A DNA stretch of 13,933 nucleotides from Larix sibirica (lineage: Eukaryota > Streptophyta > Pinopsida > Pinales > Pinaceae), in assembly GCA_004151065.3 (NCBI GenBank), contig NWUY0300004155.1, positions 40,387 to 54,319 on the forward strand. Direction: 5' to 3'. The stretch's first letter is position 1; each line of letters starts with the position of its first letter. The notes under the pieces are model-generated. The model did no database searches and was not told the origin of the DNA. It saw only the letters and a list, made by a program, of their open reading frames with translations. The translations under genes and the position numbers were made by a program. Positions 7,630 to 13,933 of this stretch are shown in pieces.

Positions 7630-10600
7630 ATGTATACCACAATTTCACTGGCGGCGTACAGGCAGGCCACAGCACCTGCAAACAACGAAAATGCAAGCAA
7701 ACAAGGTCGGGTTACATTCCCACCGCCTCCAGACCCTCACTCTGGATATTTAGTCTTTCAGCGATATGAAGCCGAGGAGGGAAGCTGGCCGGATGATCGA
7801 CTGGGAAAGTTGCCTATCCCTCAAGATAAATGCTTCACAATCACGGAGGATGAAAATCATATTCATAGACTCTATTTTATTCCCGTTCTAGGTCAACCCC
7901 TCTCTGACAATTGCTACTATGTTGTTCGAGCTAATGGCGAGAGTAAAGGGTAGGCATCTCTACTGTTTATTACGCTTTGGTTTTCACAATTAAAGAACGT
8001 GTTTTCTCTGTTACCAGAAGTTTGTTCAGAAAAATCTGTTACGTTGAGAGATAATCTTCCCTTTGTGAGCAGTGTAGCTAGACTCAGTAATCTGTTACGT
8101 TATTGGTTCTAAATTGATATTTTGTGATAGAAAAACAGCTGTTCTTTCACAATACAGAAAAACAGCAGCTGATCTTCCCCAATACATGTAGATAAACTGT
8201 TGCTATGATTGAGTTGTAAATGTCTTCAATAATTACATCGATAGGTGTTTAGATATTATNTGTTTAGATATTATCTGAGATTTTGGACTTCCTTGAGTGG
8301 ATCAACAAGATTAACCTGAGTGTTAGTGTAGAGTGGGAATTCATTTCCTGGTAGTAGTATTCTTGATAAAAGGAGAGTTTCAAAATTATAAGGCAGCTCC
8401 TCCTTTCATCAAACTGATCCTGCGTAATGACTATTTTCAAACAAGTAGGTATCTTGTTATGCTCAAATGCATCTTGATTAAGATTTAAATAAGCTTCAGT
8501 TAAACGGTTGACTATACCTATCTGATATCCGTATGGCTGTGCTAGTTAATAACTAGATCCAATGACAAATAATAAACCTATAACCGCCGTCATTAATTTG
8601 CTACAGGCTGATCGTCATTGATATATCAATGAATATCATCCACACATTAAAATTAACAAATACCACAAATTGAAATTACCAAATGCCTAAACAAAATATG
8701 ACAGATAACTATACAGTTATGACTAACCAATCAAGACAGTTTGGATTTCTATTGAACAATATTATGATTAAAAAGAAAATGTTTCACTGTTTCTTTTTGA
8801 GATCTTAACAATTTTTCAGAACTCCTAGTTCACCAGCCACTTTACTTGTGGTTGTGCTAGTTAATAACTAGATCCAATGATAAATAATGAACCTGTAACA
8901 GCCATCATTAATTTGCTGCAAGCTGATCGTCATTAATATATCGATAAATATCATCCACACATTAAAATTAACAAATACCACAAATTGAAATTACCAAATG
9001 CCTTTACAAAATATGACAGATAACTATTCAATTATGACTAACCAATCATGACAGTTTGGATTTATATTGAACAGTATTATGATTAAAAAGAAAAAGCCTC
9101 ACTGTTTTTTAGATCCTAACAATTTTTCCGAACTCCAAAATTTCTCTATGGAAAATATGGTGATGTCCCCACTCTTCATTATTTTCAATTTTATTGTTTT
9201 CTCTCAATTCTTTATCTTCAATTTTGTTCCTTTTTATTTTCTATGTTAAAACTTTAAACTCCTTTTTAATATTAGGGATAGAATTTGATGGACAAATTGC
9301 TTGTTTCTGGATGATTTAACTATCTACTTGGATTTCATGGATACATTCCTCATTTTCAATTTTGTTGCTTTTTCTCTTTTCTGTTAAAATTGTCCATTGG
9401 ATGTAATGAATATAGATACTCATCCAAATCCAATACAGATCATATTTGCATGCAAAGTGGGAGGAATCTCTCTGTAATTAATTTACTCAGTTTTTATTTG
9501 GATAAAGCATTTATGTGGATGAGAGAACGATCTGTCCAATAAAAGTAGAACCATCATTCTTTATAGAGATTCAAACCTGGACTTCCATCTAATAAACCAT
9601 ACAAACCATCATACACATAAATAAGAGGTCACCAACAACCATTGAGATAAATGATATGTAATTTTCTACAAATACAAGCCTAAACTCTAATGAAGCTTGC
9701 AAATAATACATAGTAATAAATGTCCTCCTATTATGAATCAAATTCCCCAAATTGCATAGAAATAGAAAAAGTAGCTCCATGCCTTGATAATGAGGTCTTT
9801 CTTATGAAAGCACTTCTCTCTCCTATGTCATTAAAACTTGTCTTGACATCAAGATATGAATTAAGATTCCTCATAATGGTTTCCAATAAAAAGTAAAACC
9901 ATCATTCTTTATAAGGAATGAAACCTGGACTTCCATCGGATAAAACAGACAAACCATCATCTCATCGCTAACTCCCACCCGCATACCTATGTTTCTCTGG
10001 GTAAAGGTTTTGCTTATAAAACTGCATAAAGGTAAGAAAATAATAAAAGGCGCTAATTAGCATTTTGAGTTGTGTACAGATGGCTGGAAAGCTGCTCGAG
10101 AGGAGAGCGGGTGACAACATTCTGCTTCTGTACATGTGTCGAAGACCGCATGACTCCGAGACCTTTGGATGTGAACAATCAGTATCAAAAGTTCCAGATA
10201 ATTCAAATGGGACGTCATTTCACTTCAAAGAGCATCACATCGGATGGTTTGCCTCCCGAGTTTCTCCACATTCATTGGAGCGCCATAGCCAATAAGTTAC
10301 GTGGTAAAAATGTCCCGAGACTTGCACATGTTCAAGGCGAGAATGCTTCGTTGAGGGCACAATTGCCTCCTTTTAATTTCTTTCTCTCAGAGGGGAGATC
10401 GCCTATTGTGACTGTTGGTGAATGGTACTGCCCCTTTATCTTCATCAAAGAACAGGGCAACCGCTTTAAGGATCCCGACGTTCAGCTGATGGAAACTCCC
10501 TTCTACAAGATGGACCTGGAGAAGTTTTGGGAGGAGATTTACAGTACTGAAGTCAGCAGTGGAGAGGAAGATATATTGGTGAAGAGAACAATAAGGGTGG

Positions 10601-10920
10601 AAGAAGCACTACTTTTGGGATCAGAGGCAGTTCAAGAAACTTTAGTTGAGGATGGGAGTGTTTGGATGGAGGGACTACGGAATGCAGTAAGACTAAGCTG
10701 GCCCATTATTGCCAAAATGAGGGCAGATCAAGGTAGGAAAGGATCAGATGGAATCGGCAGAGATGTGAAAGTGGAGAAATTATTTAATGACATTGGGATT
10801 GGAAGAAAGTTTGTGTGTTATGTTGTTGTGGAGAGGTACGTATTGAAAAGAATGGATGGAAGTCTCGTTCTCACTTATTCATTTAGACATTGGAACCAGG
10901 TGAAAGGTAAGTGTGGCTAA
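7630..10920 (+). CDS. DUF1262 family protein, two exons: join(7630..7949, 10080..10920)
   Basis: The only intact gene. It encodes a 386-residue plant-specific DUF1262 protein, of unknown biochemical function. The family is known from tandem arrays in Arabidopsis and members are about this length. Exon 1 (residues 1-107) starts MYTTISLAAYRQ and carries PPPPDPHSGYLV (31-42), LPIPQ (61-65) and FIPVLGQPLSDNCYYVVR (83-100). A Gly codon (GG+A) is split by the intron. Exon 2 carries the Cys-rich block CFCTC (122-126), PRPLD (133-137), DGLPPEFL (162-169), LRAQLPPFNF (198-207), GEWYCPF (220-226), a helical Glu-rich stretch (about 248-300) and the signature ERYVLKRMDGSLVLTY (358-373). Across the junction the family spacing K-G-x10-TT-x-CFC is kept exactly with no gap, which fixes both splice sites. 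The ATG at 7630 is chosen because family proteins begin M-Y-x-T/V; an upstream GTG in frame is not a plant start. No signal peptide or transmembrane segment; probably soluble. The C-terminus ends VKGKCG where relatives, as I recall them, end in K-W-E. Confidence 0.88.
8246..8274. other. Ambiguous base flanked by perfect 14-bp direct repeats
   Basis: Position 8260 is N. TGTTTAGATATTAT is present on both sides (8246-8259 and 8261-8274). This looks like an assembly join where an overlap was not merged, rather than a biological repeat. Confidence 0.75.
8538..8825. repeat. Intronic direct repeat, copy 1 (about 288 bp)
   Basis: Begins TGTGCTAGTTAATAACTAG and ends near TTTTTCAGAACTCC. It matches 8853-9136 along its length with scattered substitutions and a few small indels. 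It contains a palindrome, CTAGTTA-A-TAACTAG, at 8542-8556. Confidence 0.9.
8853..9136. repeat. Intronic direct repeat, copy 2 (about 284 bp)
   Basis: Second copy, offset 315 bp from the first, separated from it by 27 unrelated bases (8826-8852). The palindrome CTAGTTA-A-TAACTAG is conserved at 8857-8871, as is the longest identical block around 8950-9003. No terminal inverted repeats or coding capacity, so it is a segmental duplication rather than a recognised element. Confidence 0.9.
9535..9611. repeat. Second intronic direct repeat, copy 1 (about 77 bp)
   Basis: TCCAATAAAAGTAGAACCAT... through AAACCTGGACTTCCATC to ACAAACCATCAT. It recurs at 9882-9960 with a few substitutions and small indels. 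Confidence 0.85.
9882..9960. repeat. Second intronic direct repeat, copy 2 (about 79 bp)
   Basis: Matches 9535-9611, about 348 bp downstream. Both copies share CATCATTCTTTATA and AAACCTGGACTTCCATC exactly. Confidence 0.85.
10907..10912 (+). promoter_or_regulatory. Consensus splice donor just before the DUF1262 stop
   Basis: AAAG|GTAAGT (10903-10912) is a perfect plant donor, eight bases before the TAA at 10918. It is stronger than the donor used for intron 1. It may be chance, or it may mark a second intron leading to a short third exon that would restore the family's usual C-terminus. No convincing acceptor plus K-W-E coding was found in the downstream sequence. Confidence 0.35.
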
Positions 10921-11605
10921 AAACAATTAAATCTGATGGGAATTATGGTGGTCTGTGCAAGTTTTTTTTTTTTAAATGTGGAAAACATTTTAAGAAGATT
11001 ATCCTTGGTGTATGATAGTCATCAATATTATATGTGTTGTGTGTGATAGCAGGGTTCTAAGTTATGTTTATGTAAAACATTTATCAAAGTATGTTTTATT
11101 ATTTATCTTGGTGGGTTGTATTTATTAGATCATTAATGGTTAAATTGATGTTTATATATTTTACATGGTTTCAAATTTCACTATGAGACATGTTATGTCA
11201 CTGATATCAAGTTTCTTTGATTCTTTATGAATAAATCTTTATTTTCTATATGAAAAAAAAAACAGATTTAAAAGTTTGAAATGTTATATAAAACTTTATG
11301 AATTATATAGTTTTATGTTATTACAAGAGAGTAAGACATGTTATGTAACCGATATGTAATCTAGTTTCCTTGATTCTTTATGAATCAATCGTATTTTCTA
11401 TATGAAAAAAAAACCCGATTTAAAAGTTTGAAATGTTACATAAAACTTCATGAATTATATAGTTTTATGTTATTACAAGCTAGTACAAAAACATTTGGAT
11501 AATTGATAGTTTTTAGTAAACTAATTATTATATTTTAAGTAAAGTTTAAGAATATTTTAAGTTAAATTTGTTTGAATGTATATGGTATAAATATTTATAT
11601 TTAGA
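10921..11605. other. AT-rich 3' flank of DUF1262 gene
   Basis: No coding content. It contains a T10 run near 10961-10973, a possible poly(A) signal AATAAA at 11230-11235 (310 bases after the stop) and the 148-bp tandem duplication at 11186-11484. The true transcript end cannot be placed. Confidence 0.5.
11186..11484. repeat. 148-bp tandem duplication
   Basis: Copy 1 (11186-11333) begins AGACATGTTATGTCACTGAT; copy 2 begins at 11334 with AGACATGTTATGTAACCGAT and runs to about 11484. The two are near-identical through GATTTAAAAGTTTGAAATGT and AATTATATAGTTTTATGTTA, with a length change in an internal A run. Confidence 0.9.
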
Positions 11606-11705
11606 AGTCCGGTGGGCTAGCTCAAGTGGTTGAGTGCTGTAAGTTGTGAGCAAAAGATCTTGGAATCAAATCCATACAGTGTTAGTTTTAGTTTTTTAGT
11701 TTTTT
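11606..11705 (+). mobile_element. tRNA-derived SINE-like head with T-rich tail
   Basis: TAGCTCAAGTGG at 11618-11629 fits an RNA polymerase III A box and is followed by TTGAG as in a tRNA D arm. GGAATCAAATCC at 11662-11673 fits a B box (GGTTCRANNCC) with one inserted base. The spacing is tRNA-like. The sequence cannot fold a tRNA acceptor stem: the bases before the A box have no 3' partner. It is followed by a T-rich tail (GTTTTAGTTTTTTAGTTTTTTC). This combination indicates a SINE head rather than a tRNA gene. No target-site duplication was found. The tail overlaps the presumed start of the copia LTR. Confidence 0.4.
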
Positions 11706-11948
11706 CTTACTTTAAACGCTGCATCTTTCCTTTAAATTTTGTTTTGCAAGCTTTGTAGCTTAAATCATTGTCTTCTACTCTGATCTATGTAATAGTTTTA
11801 TATACAGCAGAGCTCTACTCTGTTTTTTAGTTTTTAATACAATACAGAATTTGCTTCATTGAAATTTGCAGTCTTGTGCAGATTTGTTAAAGAGTATCGA
11901 ATGTGATGTTTTAGTATAGTATAAAAACTTTACATCTCTGTTTCTTCA
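11680..11948 (+). mobile_element. Ty1/copia 5' LTR (candidate boundaries)
   Basis: The right end is well placed: ...TTTCTTCA ends at 11948, two bases before a primer-binding site. The left end is a guess at the TG of TGTTAG, 11680. Inside are a TATA-like TTTTATATACA near 11796, and TTTTTAATACAATACAG, which could act as a polyadenylation region. The length (about 270 bp) is within the range of plant copia elements. No second LTR lies in the window, so the element is truncated or extends beyond recognisable sequence. Confidence 0.5.
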
Positions 11949-11950
11949 AT

Positions 11951-11969
11951 TGGTATCAGAGCTAGATGC
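11951..11969 (+). promoter_or_regulatory. Retrotransposon primer-binding site (initiator tRNA-Met)
   Basis: TGGTATCAGAGCTAGATGC. The first 12 bases match the complement of the 3' end of plant initiator tRNA-Met (TGGTATCAGAGC), the usual copia primer. It sits two bases after the LTR's terminal CA and about 80 bases before the gag start, the canonical layout. Confidence 0.88.
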
Positions 11970-12031
11970 ATGAGTTTTTTTGTTTGTTTGTTAAAGACAA
12001 CAGGTAACACTTCTTTACAAGAATTATCAGA

Positions 12032-12552
12032 ATGGAAAATGGTGGCAATTTTCCATTCCAACTTCCTCTATTTACCGGAGACAACTATTAATACTAGAGT
12101 ATAAAGATGAAGACTCTACTATTATCCCAAGATCTCTCGAAATTAGTAGAAGGAGGATACATAGAACCTGCAGATCAGAATGTGTTAAATGCATTAACAG
12201 CCAACCAACAAACTCAGCTGAAATAATACACGAAGAAGGATAATCGAGCTCTATTCATCATTCAGTCTGCATTCGACATGTCAATATTTCCCATATAGAT
12301 AGTATGACAAAGTCAAAGGATGCATGGGAGGCTCTACAAACTGCATACCAAGGATCTGACAAAGTAAGATTAGTAAGACTTCAAACCCTTCGAAGAGATT
12401 TTGAAAATCTAAGGATGAAAGAAGTTAAGTCTATTCAAGAATTTATTACTATGACTCAAAGCATTGTGAAACATCTTAAAACTCAAGGGGAAAGCATAAC
12501 AGAGCAAAAAATTTGTAGAAAAGATTTTGAGATCCCTTTTATTTTTGTATAA
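12032..12552 (+). pseudogene. Ty1/copia gag (UBN2-type) relic, truncated
   Basis: Starts at ATG 12032 with ENGGNFPFQLPLFTGDN, the usual copia gag opening. It continues through KMKTLLLSQDL, a Gln/Ala helix and ALFIIQSAFDM, then, after a frame change near 12290, TKSKDAWEALQTAYQGSDKVRLVRLQTLRRDFENLRMKEVKSIQ in pieces. This is the order of the UBN2/retrotran gag family (capsid-like region of plant copia). Three in-frame stops (two near 12089-12097, one near 12224) and further stops at the frameshift disable it. Similarity stops after TEQKI at about 12512; the zinc knuckle, protease, integrase and RT are all missing, so the element is broken off within gag. It belongs with the LTR and primer site upstream. 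Confidence 0.85.
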
Positions 12553-12990
12553 ATGAATGATATATGTTGCTAGTTTAAACATGCAACTGACTAGCAATAT
12601 TGGTCAATGAACCTCAAGAATTTCATTGTTGATAGAATTTGGAGTTAGCTATCACAAAGCATTTATGTTAATTGATGCTCCTAAAGTGGGGAATCATAGA
12701 CCAGTTCCAGAAGCAAAAAAATTGGGTAGGATGCTCCTAAAGTGGGTAACCATAGAGTTGATAATACACTCATTGGAATCTTTAGGGAGGATGCTCCTAA
12801 AGTGGGGAACCATAAAGTTGATAATACACTCATTGGAATCCCAAGCAACATTGAACCATCATAGGTAAATGACAAGGAAAAAAGGTGACATGGAGGATAC
12901 ACTTCAAAGACAATATGCTAAGAGTCAAACCCGTCTAGATTATGCATCCCACATATGAGGGAAAATCCAGATAAGTAATTATAGATGTCC
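12553..12990. other. Non-coding sequence after truncated gag, with 60-bp tandem repeat
   Basis: No recognisable protein. The plus frame 12626-12868 is open, but much of it is translated tandem repeat. See the repeat at 12675-12840. Confidence 0.5.
12675..12840. repeat. 60-bp tandem repeat, two copies plus a partial leading copy
   Basis: ATGCTCCTAAAGTGGG starts at 12675 (partial copy, about 25 bases), 12731 and 12791. The 12731-12790 and 12791-12840 units share GTTGATAATACACTCATTGG exactly. Confidence 0.9.
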
Positions 12991-13055
12991 AGTATGAGAT
13001 ATTCCCTTCCTTGCATTTTTTTTCTTACTTGTTTGAATGTTTCCCGTTTTTGTTG

Positions 13056-13138
13056 CTTCAACTATGTAAATGGCACAGAACAACACACAATAGTAGATCT
13101 TCAACTATGTAAATTGCACAGAACAACACACAATAGCA
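13056..13138. repeat. 43-bp tandem repeat, two copies
   Basis: CTTCAACTATGTAAATGGCA at 13056 recurs at 13099 (TGGCA becomes TTGCA). Both units share CACAGAACAACACACAATAG. Confidence 0.9.
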
Positions 13139-13230
13139 ATCTACTTACATATAGAAGGAATTTCTATGTATCAAAATCTTTTGGTGGTTTCTCTACTTTG
13201 ATTTTTTAGGAGTGAACCTGATTTTGTTTT

Positions 13231-13403
13231 TAAAGTATTGTTTGTTAGCTAGGTAAAAGAATTTTCTACAACTCTAGTAACTTGGATGAGAAAGACAACA
13301 GTATCAATGCTTTTCTTTCTAAAGTATTGTTTGTTAGCTAGGTAGAAAGAATTTGCTACAGCTTTAGTAACTCAGATGAAAAAGACAATAGTATCAATAT
13401 TCC
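13231..13403. repeat. 89-bp tandem repeat, two copies
   Basis: TAAAGTATTGTTTGTTAGCT at 13231 recurs at 13320. Both units end with GACAA(C/T)AGTATCAAT. A shorter satellite of the same material (GACAATAGTATCAAT) follows at 13409-13423, and ATTCCAAACCGA occurs at 13399 and 13451. Confidence 0.9.
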
Positions 13404-13423
13404 AAACCGACAATAGTATCAAT

Positions 13424-13705
13424 TTAGGATCTTTATTTTAAGTTAGCTAATATTCCAAACCGAGATTATAAGTTTTGGTGTTTGAATTGCCTTTTTGCTT
13501 GTTACTCCTCCAAGAAAATGCTTGTGTGAAGTCTGTACAAATAAGGGATTGTTTTTTCAGTCGAAGATATTTTATTCATAACTCTGACAAAAATAGTAGT
13601 TTGTGTAAGGATTTTAATTTCTTTGGCTCTAGAGCACTTAATCACAAGGACATTTACAGTTAGTTACTATTTATTTATGTTATCAATATTTTTTTCCTAA
13701 TTTCA
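13424..13705. other. Spacer with a 62-codon open frame, no recognisable gene
   Basis: The plus frame 13475-13663 is open but shows no known motif and has no strong splice or promoter context. Not called as a gene. Confidence 0.35.
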
Positions 13706-13712
13706 AGCTCAG

Positions 13713-13912
13713 AAGGTTCCTAACAAAATCAAAGGATGGTCTGATATATTCATAATGCAGCTTTAAAGTCTGAAATTAAGGAATTCATTGGAATTGACAT
13801 GTTTGCAATTACTAATTAAGTGAGGTAGTTCTCTCTGATAGCCATCTCAGTAGAGCATGGAATGAATTTTTAGATAGGATATATATTGTCCGAAATCAGA
13901 TGGTATGTATCA
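13713..13912 (+). pseudogene. Possible decayed exon of unknown gene
   Basis: After a pyrimidine-rich tract and acceptor-like TTTCAAGCTCAG (ends 13712), three successive plus frames read protein-like: IKGWSDIF (about 13725-13750), NAALKSEIKEFIGIDMFAIT (13754-13813, then TAA) and VVLSDSHLSRAWNEFLDRIY (about 13825-13885) up to ATG|GTATGT, which resembles a donor. The changes of frame suggest an old exon with indels. I do not recognise the family, and the window ends here. Confidence 0.25.
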
Positions 13913-13933
13913 TATGTTATTTATTCTTGGAGC

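Larger units (their letters stand above)
7950..10079 (+). other. Phase-2 GT-AG intron of DUF1262 gene (2130 bp)
   Basis: The donor is GG|GTAGGC at 7950 and the acceptor is GTGTACAG|A ending at 10079. A branch-site match, CTAAT, lies at 10053-10057. The first codon after exon 1 would otherwise be TAG, so splicing is required. The intron is AT-rich and non-coding; the longest open frames (63 codons or fewer) have no motif. It holds a diverged pair of about 285-bp direct repeats (8538-9136), a pair of about 78-bp repeats (9535-9611 and 9882-9960) and the ambiguous base at 8260. Confidence 0.85.

Noticed and set aside
7942-7944. Alternative donor GAGAGTAAAG six bases upstream of the chosen one
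   Set aside because: It would leave a phase-1 end that does not fit the phase of the 10080 acceptor, and would break the conserved K-G spacing.
9067-9249. 60-codon Phe-rich frame in the intron
   Set aside because: AT-rich intronic sequence without motif; starts inside the second copy of the intronic repeat.
10065-10295. Alternative frame overlapping the start of exon 2
   Set aside because: Overlaps the DUF1262 exon in another frame; only the exon frame matches the family motifs.
11611-11680. A functional tRNA gene
   Set aside because: A- and B-box-like motifs are present, but the acceptor stem has no complementary 3' strand, the B box has an extra base and no clean anticodon arm folds. A SINE head fits better.
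12626-12868. 80-codon frame after copia gag as more of the polyprotein
   Set aside because: No zinc-knuckle, protease or integrase motif; largely translated 60-bp tandem repeat.
1-13933. CRISPR array, phage or bacterial operon
   Set aside because: Repeats are long, in two or three copies and without regular spacers; gene structure and retroelements are those of a plant nucleus.

Overview
The window looks like nuclear DNA of a land plant, most likely a seed plant. The evidence is AT-rich, repeat-dense sequence, a spliced gene of the plant-specific DUF1262 family, and relics of plant LINE, Ty1/copia and Ty3/gypsy retrotransposons. The copia primer-binding site is of the initiator-tRNA-Met type. 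The 2.1 kb intron and the heavy retroelement decay would suit a large genome such as a gymnosperm's, but the sequence does not prove that. Nothing bacterial (operons, Shine-Dalgarno sites, CRISPR) is visible.

Layout. 1-448: AT-rich spacer. 449-2036: a 5'-truncated, decayed LINE on the minus strand, framed by a 15-bp target-site duplication. 2037-3560: a GC-richer block with a broken, low-complexity gag/ORF1-like reading frame whose stops all look like C-to-T changes, then a 35-bp tandem repeat. 3600-4210: AT-rich DNA with a TATA-like box and a 75-bp minisatellite that is open on both strands. 4210-7012: mostly non-coding, with two recognisable fragments of a minus-strand Ty3/gypsy pol (aspartic protease at about 6.8-7.0 kb, integrase C-terminal GPY/F module at about 5.75-6.1 kb) on either side of an LTR-like sequence.

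7265-10920 holds the only intact gene: a two-exon DUF1262 gene (exons 7630-7949 and 10080-10920, 386 residues) with a TATA-like box upstream and a long upstream ORF in the presumed leader. Its 2130-bp phase-2 intron carries two pairs of diverged direct duplications and one ambiguous base.

10921-13933: AT-rich 3' flank with a 148-bp tandem duplication, a tRNA-derived SINE-like head, a Ty1/copia LTR candidate with primer-binding site and broken gag, then several unrelated short tandem duplications. The window ends in a possible decayed exon.

The only gene likely to be working is the DUF1262 gene. The rest is retroelement debris and locally duplicated spacer. No undescribed multi-gene system is supported. 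The most unusual points are the many unrelated local duplications, the C-to-T-only stops in the 2.6-3.3 kb frame, and the leader and 3'-end structure of the DUF1262 gene.
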